A DNA stretch of 14,494 nucleotides, from contig JAJYPO010000046.1 in NCBI GenBank assembly GCA_021795275.1, positions 1 to 14,494 on the forward strand. Reading direction: 5' to 3'. Shown here piece after piece: positions 1 to 6,726 of the stretch (positions within the stretch are counted from its first letter, which is position 1; every line of letters begins with the position of its first letter). Source of the stretch: Nitrospirota bacterium (GTDB taxonomy: Bacteria > Nitrospirota_A > Leptospirillia > Leptospirillales > Leptospirillaceae). The translations under genes and the position numbers were made by a program. The notes below the pieces were generated by a model that searched no databases, was not told where the DNA came from, and was given only the letters and a program-made list of their open reading frames with translations.

Positions 1-23
1 TCTTATGAAGGTGATGGCGGGAC

Positions 24-1112
24 ATGGCATATAACGACAACTCCGGACAGCTGAGACAGGAAGAGCCGACCCCCCGGCGCCTTGAAAAGGCGCGCGAGGA
101 AGGACAGGTCGCCCGGAGCCGGGAGGTTGGATACTTTTTCTTCCTGATGGCGTCCCTGATCCTCATGGTCGCCGACGGGGCCGATCTGGTCACCCGTCTC
201 AAGACGGACATGGCCTTCTATTTCAGCCACGCCGGAACTCTCCGGGTGTCTCCGGATTCGGTCTCTCCCTTCGTGACGAAACTGGCGCTTCATGAAATGG
301 GGGCAACCCTCCCCATCCTTCTGGGATTTCTGCTTTTCGGGGTGGCGGCTTTCCTGGTCCAGGGCGGTTTCGTCTGGAGTCCCAAGGCCGCCGCCCTTCG
401 CTGGAATCGCATCTCCCCTTCCCAGGGGGTGAAGCGGCTTTTTTCGGTTCGATCCCTCGAAGAGCTGGGGCGATACCTCGTCAAGGTGGTCCTCTCCCTT
501 GTCATCCTGTTCGTCGTGCTCAGGAACAACTGGCTGTCCCTTCCGGCCCTGGTCGAGACCGGTCCACACCGGATGATCGGGGCGCTCTACCGGATGTCCT
601 TTCTCGTCCTCGTGGCCTTTCTGCCCCTCTACATGGCGCTGGCCCTCGGAGATTATCTCTTTCAGCGCTTCGTCCTGATGCGGGGACTTCGCATGACGCG
701 GACCGAGGTGAAGGAGGAGACCAAGGAGACCGAAGGAGATCCGCAGGTCCGGGCCCGGATCAGGTCGATCCAGAGGGCGATGGCCAGGCGCCGGATGATG
801 TCAAAAATCAAGGGAGCCACGGTGGTCATCACCAATCCGACCCATTTCGCCGTTGTCCTGAAATACCTTCCGGAGGCAATGGCGGCTCCTGTGGTCGTTG
901 CCAAGGGAGCGGACGAGGTGGCCTTCCGGATCAGGGAGGCGGCCCGGGAGGTGGGCGTTCCGGTTGTCGAGGATCCGCCCCTTGCCCGCGGACTCTACCG
1001 GGACTGCCCTCTCGATCGGGAGATTCCCGTCTCTTTCTATGCTGCGGTGGCGCGAATCCTCTCCATCCTATACCAGAGAGCCGGTGGTCCGGCTCCCGTC
1101 CGGGAGGGGTAG
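24..1112 (+). CDS. flhB: FlhB, flagellar type III export switch protein
   Basis: FlhB is the membrane protein of the flagellar export gate that switches substrate class from rod/hook to filament. The 362-residue length is normal. The N-terminus has the family pattern EPTPRRLEKAREEGQVARSRE (residues 14-34), followed by four hydrophobic segments near 36-55, 95-117, 151-170 and 192-213. The cytoplasmic domain carries the self-cleavage motif NPTH at N271-H274, then the usual VVVAKG and ARxLY-type stretches (PPLARGLYRDCPLDREIP). The ATG at 24 is preceded by GAAGGTG at 7-13. The gene ends 3 bases before flhA, so the two are probably co-translated. The upstream neighbour, perhaps fliR, is cut off. 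Family assignment is close to certain; autocleavage is inferred from the intact motif. Confidence 0.97.
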   Translation: MAYNDNSGQLRQEEPTPRRLEKAREEGQVARSREVGYFFFLMASLILMVADGADLVTRLKTDMAFYFSHAGTLRVSPDSVSPFVTKLALHEMGATLPILLGFLLFGVAAFLVQGGFVWSPKAAALRWNRISPSQGVKRLFSVRSLEELGRYLVKVVLSLVILFVVLRNNWLSLPALVETGPHRMIGALYRMSFLVLVAFLPLYMALALGDYLFQRFVLMRGLRMTRTEVKEETKETEGDPQVRARIRSIQRAMARRRMMSKIKGATVVITNPTHFAVVLKYLPEAMAAPVVVAKGADEVAFRIREAAREVGVPVVEDPPLARGLYRDCPLDREIPVSFYAAVARILSILYQRAGGPAPVREG

Positions 1113-1115
1113 ACC

Positions 1116-3197
1116 ATGAAGGGACTTTTCCAGGGCCGCTCTGCCGATCTCTTCGTTTTCGTGGGGGTGGTGGGTCTTTTGTCCATCATGATCGTTCCCC
1201 TCCCGCCCCTGATGCTGGACCTGCTGCTGTCTACCAATATCGCCTTTTCCCTGATCATCCTCCTGGTCGCCCTCACCACGCGGTCGATCCTCGAGTTCAA
1301 CCTCTTTCCGACGATTCTTCTTCTGTCCACGCTCTTCCGGCTCTCACTGAATGTCGCCAGCACACGCCTCATCCTTCTTCACGGGCAGAACGGAACGGTA
1401 GCGGCAGGCCATGTCATCGAATCCTTCGGCCGCTTTGTCATCGGAGGCTCCTACGCCGTCGGCCTGGTCATCTTCCTGATTTTCGTCGTCATCAACTTTG
1501 TCGTGGTGACGAGGGGGGCAGGGCGCATCGCCGAGGTTGCGGCCCGCTTCACCCTTGACGCGCTGCCGGGAAAGCAGATGGCCATCGATGCGGACCTGAA
1601 TTCGGGGGCGATCAAGGAGGAGGAGGCCCGGAAACGGAGAAAGGATCTGACCCGTGAATCGGAGTTCTACGGAGCGATGGACGGCGCCTCCAAGTTCGTC
1701 CGGGGAGACGCCATCGCGGCAGTTCTGATTCTGTTCATCAACATCGTGGGGGGGCTGGTCATCGGGACGCTCCTCATGGGGATGCCGGTGGGAGACGCAC
1801 TCCAGGTCTACACGCTCCTGACCATCGGTGAAGGGCTGGTCGCCCAGATCCCGGCGCTGATCGTAAGCGTGGCGGCCGGGATCGTGGTGACGCGCTCCTC
1901 TTCGACCAACGAACTGGGGATGGACATGAGGGAGCAGCTCTTCTCCCGGAGCCGGGCCATGGGAGGAGCCTCTGCGATCCTTTTGTTCCTGTCGGCCGTT
2001 CCCGGCCTTCCCCACCTGGCCTTTCTCATGATGGGGGGCCTTATCGGAGGAGTCGCCTGGTCGGTCAGGAAGGCCCGCCTCCGGACGGAGAGCGCCCGGA
2101 AGGAGGAAGAGGCGAAGGCGCCACCCTCCGCAGAAAATATCGAACAGTTTCTCTCGCTCGACCTTCTCGAGATCAATGTGGGGTACGGCCTCGTGACCCT
2201 TGTGGAAGGAGGGGCGGGGGGCGACCTGACGGAGAGGATCAAGGGGATCCGTCGCCAGCTGGCGGGGGAGCTCGGAATCATCGTCCCGCCGATCCATATC
2301 CGGGACAATCTCCAGCTGAAGCCCGAGGAGTATATGATCCTTCTCAAGGGGAATCCGGTCGGACGCTGGGAACTCAAGCCCGGCTCCCTTCTGGCGATGA
2401 ATGCGGCCGGAACTCTTGACGGGATTTCCGGAACACCTGTCAAGGAGCCGACATTCGGACTCCCGGCCCTCTGGATTTCCTCAGAACAGCAGGAAACGGC
2501 GGAGGCGGCGGGGCTGACCGTCGTCGATCCCGTGACGGTCCTTGCCACCCACCTGACGGAAATTCTTCGGGCCCACGCAGACGAGCTTGTGGGACGACAG
2601 GAGACCCAGCGGCTGCTCGACGCCCTGGCCCGCGACTATCCGAAGCTTGTCGAAGACCTCGTTCCGGGACAGATCGCTCTCGGGACCCTCGTGTCGGTCC
2701 TGCACACCCTGCTGTCGGAACGCGTCTCGATCCGGGATCTCAGGACCATCCTCGAATCTCTTTCGGACCAGATCGCTTCCGGACGGGATGCCAAGGATGT
2801 GACACTCCTGGCCGAAGGGGTCCGGCAAGCGCTGGGACGGACGATCGTCAATCCATACCTTTCCGGACGGGCCAGACAGCTGTCCGTCATCAGCCTCGAC
2901 ACCCGGTGGGAGGAACAGCTCCAGAAGGCTCTTTCGGGGGGGGGAGGGGGAACCGGCCGTCCCCTGGCGCTCGATCCGGGGCTGGTCCAGAAATTGCTTT
3001 CAACTCTGGGAAGGGTTCTTGAGTCTCAGGGGAAAAAAGGGATACAGGGGGTCCTGCTCGTCGCGCCCCAGGCGCGCTTCGGGATCAGGCGGCTCATCGA
3101 GCGTTATTTTCCCTCTCTTCCCGTTTTGTCTCCCCAGGAGATTCCGCCGGATATTCCGATCCAGTCGTCGGATGTCGTACGATATCAGGAGGCGTGA
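1116..3197 (+). CDS. flhA: FlhA, flagellar export gate protein
   Basis: FlhA is the large export-gate component whose membrane part conducts the proton motive force and whose cytoplasmic part docks chaperone-substrate complexes. At 693 residues it has the usual length. About eight hydrophobic segments lie in the first ~325 residues, and the FHIPEP family signature is visible at R137-D160 (RIAEVAARF, LDALPGKQMAIDAD). The soluble C-terminal domain runs from ~335. The start ATG follows GGGAGGGG (1102-1109) with 6 bases between. It lies 3 bases after flhB and 3 bases before flhF. A run of nine G at 2936-2944, then A and five more G, encodes a five-glycine loop at residues 608-612. This is the longest homopolymer in the window. 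A frameshift there would remove roughly the last 80 residues. Confidence 0.97.
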   Translation: MKGLFQGRSADLFVFVGVVGLLSIMIVPLPPLMLDLLLSTNIAFSLIILLVALTTRSILEFNLFPTILLLSTLFRLSLNVASTRLILLHGQNGTVAAGHVIESFGRFVIGGSYAVGLVIFLIFVVINFVVVTRGAGRIAEVAARFTLDALPGKQMAIDADLNSGAIKEEEARKRRKDLTRESEFYGAMDGASKFVRGDAIAAVLILFINIVGGLVIGTLLMGMPVGDALQVYTLLTIGEGLVAQIPALIVSVAAGIVVTRSSSTNELGMDMREQLFSRSRAMGGASAILLFLSAVPGLPHLAFLMMGGLIGGVAWSVRKARLRTESARKEEEAKAPPSAENIEQFLSLDLLEINVGYGLVTLVEGGAGGDLTERIKGIRRQLAGELGIIVPPIHIRDNLQLKPEEYMILLKGNPVGRWELKPGSLLAMNAAGTLDGISGTPVKEPTFGLPALWISSEQQETAEAAGLTVVDPVTVLATHLTEILRAHADELVGRQETQRLLDALARDYPKLVEDLVPGQIALGTLVSVLHTLLSERVSIRDLRTILESLSDQIASGRDAKDVTLLAEGVRQALGRTIVNPYLSGRARQLSVISLDTRWEEQLQKALSGGGGGTGRPLALDPGLVQKLLSTLGRVLESQGKKGIQGVLLVAPQARFGIRRLIERYFPSLPVLSPQEIPPDIPIQSSDVVRYQEA
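2936..2950 (+). repeat. Poly-G tract (G9-A-G5) inside flhA
   Basis: Nine consecutive G (2936-2944), one A, then five G, within the flhA coding frame. It encodes the glycine run following S607. Tracts of this kind are known sites of slipped-strand mispairing in other flagellar genes, but whether this one varies is unknown. The reading frame here is intact. Confidence 0.9.
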
Positions 3198-3200
3198 GGA

Positions 3201-4391
3201 ATGATGATCAAATCGTACGAGGGGGTCGACATGAACGACGCCCTCAGGAAGGTCAAGAAAGAACTGGGATCGGACGCGGTCATCCTTTCTTCCCGGAAGT
3301 CCGAGCGGTCCGGCACCCCCGGCGCTCCGGGCGTCGTCGTCACGGCCGGCCTTCCCCAGCTCGATCCTCCCTGGGCCCGGGATCTTCCCGGTCCTCCGGA
3401 GGAAAACCCCGAAGGGGTTCGCCTTTCCGAGATGGACGCTCTCCGCGAAGTCATCGCCAGGATGGAGCGGGAATGGGGGCCGGGCTCTTCACGCGAGATC
3501 CAGGGCGTTCTCTCCAGGATCGGGTCCCTGTCGGGAGGGCTCCTTTCGCCAGCCCAGCCTCCCTTCGATCCCGTGGAGGAGGCCGGAAAGGTCCTCGCCT
3601 CGTCCGGTTTTCCAGAGGAAGACAGGCAAGACCTGATGGAGGCATTTCGCCTCCTTTCCTTTCAGCCGGTGGACTGGAGTTCCTCCCAGGTCCAATCGCT
3701 CCTCCAGTTTCTTGTCTCCCAGAAGCTGGATGTCGCCGGATCCCTCTTTTCGGGAGATCGGCCCGCGGGCCGGCCCCTGGTCGTCCTTTTCGCCGGCCCC
3801 ACCGGTGTCGGAAAGACGACGACGATCGCCAAGATCGCCGCCATGCTCGTCGCCCGCCAACGGCGGCCCGTGGGACTCGTCAATCTCGATACCTACCGCA
3901 TCGGAGCCGTCGAGCAGCTGCGGATCTACGGGGACCTGATGGGTGTTCCGGTCGAGGTTGTGAGCAGTCCCTCCCGTCTTTCGGGAGCGATCGACCACCT
4001 TCGGGGGAGCGAGGTCGTCCTGGTGGATTCGGCCGGCCGCTCGGAGGGAGGCGCGGATGAAATGGACCCCTTCCTGTCGGTCCTGAGGTCGGGGTCTTCC
4101 TGGGACTTCAGGACGGTTCTCGTCGTCTCCGCGACGCAAAAGTCGGATGACCTGAGCCGGACGCTCCAGCGTTTTTCAAAGGTTCGTCCTGAAGCCCTCG
4201 TGGTGACCAAGGTCGACGAGACCGGAACTCTTGGCTCCCTCTACCCGTTGCTGGCCCACAGCCGGATCCCGACAGCCTATGTCGGGACCGGACAAAAAGT
4301 CCCCGAAGACATCGAGCTGGCCCATGGGGGCCGTCTTGCACAATGGATGATTGAAGGATGGAGTCGCGATGGATCAGGCATCCGGACTTAG
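3201..4391 (+). CDS. flhF: FlhF, SRP-family GTPase for flagellar placement
   Basis: FlhF is an SRP-like GTPase that selects the site of flagellar assembly, typically the cell pole, in partnership with FlhG. The N-terminus IKSYEGVDMNDALRKVKKEL and the following DAVILSSR match the FlhF B-domain pattern. A variable linker spans roughly 45-185. The NG GTPase core has the P-loop GPTGVGKT at 199-206, the stretch DTYRIGAVEQL after it, the G3 motif DSAGR at 276-280 (DTAGR in most relatives), and the G4 motif TKVDE at 336-340. The length of 396 is typical. Two tandem ATGs at 3201 and 3204 share the AGGAGG at 3187-3192. The first was chosen (8-base spacing), and the choice adds only one residue. The 3' end overlaps flhG by 23 bases, suggesting coupled translation. 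Confidence 0.96.
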   Translation: MMIKSYEGVDMNDALRKVKKELGSDAVILSSRKSERSGTPGAPGVVVTAGLPQLDPPWARDLPGPPEENPEGVRLSEMDALREVIARMEREWGPGSSREIQGVLSRIGSLSGGLLSPAQPPFDPVEEAGKVLASSGFPEEDRQDLMEAFRLLSFQPVDWSSSQVQSLLQFLVSQKLDVAGSLFSGDRPAGRPLVVLFAGPTGVGKTTTIAKIAAMLVARQRRPVGLVNLDTYRIGAVEQLRIYGDLMGVPVEVVSSPSRLSGAIDHLRGSEVVLVDSAGRSEGGADEMDPFLSVLRSGSSWDFRTVLVVSATQKSDDLSRTLQRFSKVRPEALVVTKVDETGTLGSLYPLLAHSRIPTAYVGTGQKVPEDIELAHGGRLAQWMIEGWSRDGSGIRT

Positions 4392-5256
4392 GAGCAAGGG
4401 AGGGCTGTCTCCCGATGAAAACCCGAGAGCGCATCTTCCCCGGGTCATTTCGATCACCAGCGGCAAGGGAGGTGTCGGCAAGACCAACGTATCGGCGAAC
4501 ATGGCCTATGTCATGGCCACGCGCTTCGGGTTGCGCGTGCTTGTCCTCGATGCGGATCTCGGCTTGGGAAACATGGACGTTCTTTTCAATATCAGGCCAA
4601 CCCACACCCTTCAGGACGTTCTCATGGGAAATCGTTCCCTCGCCGAAATCCTCGTCCGCGGACCCGGCGGAATCCAGATCCTTCCGGCCGCCTCCGGAGT
4701 CGAGGAGATGACCAGCCTGACCCCCGAGCAGAACCTTCACCTCCTCGAGGAATTCGAAAACATGTCCTCCGATCTCGATGTCCTTCTCATCGACACGGGA
4801 GCCGGAATTTCCGAAAACGTCCTGACCTTCAATCTCGCCAGCCGGGAAACGATCGTGGTCGTCACCCCCGAACCGACAAGCCGGACCGATGCCTTCGCAC
4901 TCATGAAGGTGCTCTTCCGGCGCCAGCCCGACAAGCCCTTTCTTTTTTTGGCCAACATGGTCCGGGACAGGCAAGAAGGGGTCGGCCTTTTCGATCTGGT
5001 ATCGCGGGTGGCCGACTCCTATCTTCCCGGTCTATCCCTCTCCTTTGCGGGCTACCTTCCCTCCGATCCCTCCCTGACCCAGGCGGTCCGTTCCCAGAAG
5101 GCCATCGCCGAGATTCTTCCCGGGGCGCCATTTTCAAAGGGAATGGAGCTGGTTGTCCGCACCCTCCTCTCGCGTCCTCCCCGAAGCGGGGGGGACGGAG
5201 GCATCGGTCTGTGGATGAAGCGTCTGACCGCTTCCGGGACCGGCGGCGTGAAATGA
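4369..5256 (+). CDS. flhG: FlhG (FleN/YlxH), MinD-like ATPase controlling flagellar number
   Basis: FlhG is a MinD/ParA-type ATPase that limits flagellar number and stimulates the FlhF GTPase. The ATG at 4369 was chosen over an in-frame TTG at 4351 because the protein then begins MDQASGLR. This matches the DQAxxLR activating helix that starts FlhG proteins and touches FlhF. GAAGGA (4353-4358) and GGAG (4360-4363) lie just upstream. The 295-residue protein shows the deviant Walker A KGGVGKT at 33-39, then LDADLGLGNMDV, the Walker B region LLIDTGAGIS, and PTSRTDAFALMK. It overlaps the end of flhF by 23 bases. A C-terminal basic/hydrophobic segment (LWMKRL) could be the membrane-targeting helix, as in MinD. 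That last point is inference. Confidence 0.95.
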   Translation: MDQASGLRSKGGLSPDENPRAHLPRVISITSGKGGVGKTNVSANMAYVMATRFGLRVLVLDADLGLGNMDVLFNIRPTHTLQDVLMGNRSLAEILVRGPGGIQILPAASGVEEMTSLTPEQNLHLLEEFENMSSDLDVLLIDTGAGISENVLTFNLASRETIVVVTPEPTSRTDAFALMKVLFRRQPDKPFLFLANMVRDRQEGVGLFDLVSRVADSYLPGLSLSFAGYLPSDPSLTQAVRSQKAIAEILPGAPFSKGMELVVRTLLSRPPRSGGDGGIGLWMKRLTASGTGGVK

Positions 5257-5261
5257 TGTTG

Positions 5262-5290
5262 TTGTGAACTAATTGTGAAATAGGTAGAAT
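5262..5290 (+). promoter_or_regulatory. Candidate sigma70-type promoter for fliA
   Basis: TTGTGA at 5262-5267 (4 of 6 to TTGACA) and TAGAAT at 5285-5290 (5 of 6 to TATAAT) are separated by exactly 17 bases. They lie in an abruptly AT-rich stretch (about 5251-5325) between flhG and fliA, whereas most of the cluster is GC-rich. Transcription would begin near 5297, giving a leader of about 90 bases. The match is by eye. Confidence 0.5.
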
Positions 5291-5304
5291 GTACAAATTG
5301 TCAA
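5262..5304 (+). repeat. Phased TTGTGAA direct repeats upstream of fliA
   Basis: TTGTGAA occurs at 5262-5268 and again at 5273-5279, an 11-base period or about one helical turn. A related TTGTCAA lies at 5298-5304 and a short inverted repeat ACAA-A-TTGT at 5293-5301. They overlap the candidate promoter, so they could be an operator for an unidentified regulator. No protein can be named from this. Confidence 0.4.
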
Positions 5305-5384
5305 ATTAGTGTTGATGGAAATTTGGGGGAGAATGAAAACCCTTTCCCGGGGACTCTTTCTGAAATCAGGTCTGGGGGAACGCC

Positions 5385-6116
5385 GTGGAACTCGATGAGG
5401 CGATGATCAAGGAATTCGCGGGGACGATCAAGTATCACGCCATGAGATACGCCCATCGTCTCCCTCCGGAAATAGGAGTGGAGGATCTGATCAGCGTCGG
5501 ACTTCAAAGTCTTGTCGAAAGCGCCCGGCGCTTCGATCCCTCCCGGGGTCTCAAATTCAAGACCATGGCCGAGCACCGTATCCGCGGCGCCATGCTCGAT
5601 GAAATCCGTTCCATGGATTGGGTTCCGCGATCGGTGCGGGAAAAACAGTCGGGGCTCCAGACTGTTCGCAATGCTCTGGAAAAGGAGCTCGGCCGGGAGC
5701 CTCGAGAGGATGAGATTGCTCGCAGGATGGGTCTTTCCGACGATGCGATGGCCCAGCTTCTCTGGGAGGTCGACACCCATCCGACCCTTTCCCTGGATGA
5801 TTTCCTGTCGCCGGAAGAAACCGAAGGGGATTCCCTTGGAGACCGGCTTCCGGAAACCCGTGAGGAAGATCCCCTGACCCATCTGATCCGGGTCGATGCC
5901 GTGGAGCGCTTGACGGGGGCGCTCGACGCCATTCCGGAAAAGCAGCGCCTTGTCCTGACCCTCTATTACTACGAAGAACTGACGATGAAGGAGGTCGCCC
6001 AGGTACTTGAGGTCAGCGAATCGCGAGTCTCCCAGATTCATGCCCAGGCTCTGCGGGCTGTCAAGTCAATTCTGAGGAAGACGATGGGGGAAGGTTCCGG
6101 CTCCAGGGGGGCTTGA
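5385..6116 (+). CDS. fliA: FliA, sigma28 factor for late flagellar genes
   Basis: FliA directs RNA polymerase to late flagellar, motor and chemotaxis promoters. The 243-residue protein has sigma region 2 from about residue 10 to 85, including GVEDLISVG and the strongly conserved RIRGAMLDEIRSMDWVPRSVR at 65-85, which recognises the sigma28 -10. Region 3 follows (KELGREPREDEIARRMG), and region 4 lies at ~183-235, with IPEKQRLVLTLYYYEELTMK and a helix-turn-helix through SESRVSQIHAQAL. The start is GTG at 5385 with GGGGGAA at 5374-5380. An in-frame TGA at 5361-5363 rules out a longer protein. An AT-rich gap with its own promoter candidate separates it from flhG. The anti-sigma factor FlgM is not in the window. 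Confidence 0.96.
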   Translation: MELDEAMIKEFAGTIKYHAMRYAHRLPPEIGVEDLISVGLQSLVESARRFDPSRGLKFKTMAEHRIRGAMLDEIRSMDWVPRSVREKQSGLQTVRNALEKELGREPREDEIARRMGLSDDAMAQLLWEVDTHPTLSLDDFLSPEETEGDSLGDRLPETREEDPLTHLIRVDAVERLTGALDAIPEKQRLVLTLYYYEELTMKEVAQVLEVSESRVSQIHAQALRAVKSILRKTMGEGSGSRGA

Positions 6117-6192
6117 ACCGGGGACGTCCGGCCGGGTCCGGATGGCTTACGATCATGCTCCGGAACGAGGGGTTGAGTACTGTCGTATTGTG

Positions 6193-6200
6193 TCCGATAA
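6193..6200 (+). promoter_or_regulatory. Candidate sigma28 (FliA) promoter -10 for the cheY-motB block
   Basis: TCCGATAA at 6193-6200 matches 7 of 8 positions of the sigma28 -10 consensus GCCGATAA. It sits just after fliA and about 105 bases before cheY, where a late-gene promoter is expected. The -35 is weak: TTGAGTAC at 6173-6180 is only loosely like TAAAGTTT at the usual spacing. The call rests on the -10 and on context. Confidence 0.4.
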
Positions 6201-6232
6201 GAGATTGTCGGGAAGGTCCGGATTCTGGCGTT

Positions 6233-6256
6233 CCCGGATGCGAATCCGCGTCCGGG
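6233..6256 (+). other. Strong stem-loop in the cheY leader
   Basis: CCCGGATGCG (6233-6242) pairs with CGCGTCCGGG (6247-6256): ten base pairs including one U-G wobble, closing an AAUC loop. No U-run follows, so it is not a standard intrinsic terminator. It lies between the sigma28-like -10 and the cheY ribosome binding site. The same bases can form alternatives: CGGATTC (6219-6225) with GAATCCG (6242-6248), and CCGGAT (6234-6239) with ATCCGG (6264-6269). Attenuation, mRNA stabilisation or a Rho-related role are all possible. Confidence 0.6.
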
Positions 6257-6304
6257 CCGAAAGATCCGGCTTTACCGTGCCATTCGCTGCAGGAAGGAGT
6301 TTCT

Positions 6305-6688
6305 ATGATCGACTTTGGAATGAAGGTTCTGGTTGTGGATGATTTTTCCACGATGCGCCGGATTGTCAAGAACACCCTTCGCCAGATCGGCTTCACGAAC
6401 ATCGAGGAGGCGGAGGACGGCCAGAAGGCCTATGACCGGCTGATCGTCGAGAAATTTGATTTCGTCGTCAGCGACTGGAACATGCCGAACATGACGGGGA
6501 TCGACCTTCTCCGTAAGGTCCGCGCGACCCCCCAGATCAAGGACATTCCCTTCCTGATGGTGACGGCGGAGGCCAAACAGGAAAACATCGTCGAGGCGAT
6601 CAAGGCCGGCGTCTCCAATTACATCGTCAAGCCGTTTACCGTTGCGACACTCGACGAGAAGGTCAAGAAGATTTTCAAGGAGAAATAG
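6305..6688 (+). CDS. cheY: CheY, chemotaxis response regulator
   Basis: CheY is the single-domain response regulator phosphorylated by CheA; CheY-P binds the flagellar switch protein FliM. The 127-residue protein keeps the complete active site at the same numbers as E. coli CheY: acidic pair D12/D13, phospho-acceptor D57 (SDWNMP), T87, Y106 and K109 (YIVKPF). The ATG at 6305 follows AAGGAG (6294-6299). The frame stays open further upstream to 6113, but that stretch has only a TTG, contains the leader hairpin and lacks family similarity, so the short start is preferred. It heads the chemotaxis and stator block, followed by cheA 38 bases later. Confidence 0.97.
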   Translation: MIDFGMKVLVVDDFSTMRRIVKNTLRQIGFTNIEEAEDGQKAYDRLIVEKFDFVVSDWNMPNMTGIDLLRKVRATPQIKDIPFLMVTAEAKQENIVEAIKAGVSNYIVKPFTVATLDEKVKKIFKEK

Positions 6689-6726
6689 TTCCACGATTCC
6701 GGAATGAGACGGGCGGAGGTTGGACG

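Noticed and set aside
1..54. Tail of an upstream gene, perhaps fliR.
   Set aside because: Three frames end within the first 54 bases (stops at 6-8, 32-34 and 52-54). The frame ending at 6-8 would fit a FliR tail and the flhB ribosome binding site, but one or two codons are not enough to call a gene.
3194..4060. A 288-codon plus-strand frame overlapping flhF in another phase.
   Set aside because: It is Arg/Gly/Ser/Pro-rich with no motifs, while the overlapping flhF frame has all GTPase motifs and a proper ribosome binding site.
6143..6158. Sigma54-like TGGC...TGC pair upstream of cheY.
   Set aside because: The GG and GC elements are 11 bases apart instead of the strict 10, and the flanking consensus bases are absent.
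6205..6275. Cyclic-di-GMP (GEMM) riboswitch in the cheY leader.
   Set aside because: The paired arms and GC-rich hairpin recall one, but the conserved GEMM core sequences and tetraloop/receptor are not visible.
6113..6304. N-terminal extension of CheY by 64 codons to a TTG at 6113.
   Set aside because: The extension lacks family similarity, contains the leader hairpin, and the strong AAGGAG precedes the ATG at 6305, which gives standard CheY length and numbering.
6697..6706. ATTCCGGAAT palindrome between cheY and cheA as an operator or terminator.
   Set aside because: It is only 10 bases with no loop or T-run, and TCCGGA-type palindromes are common in this GC-rich window.
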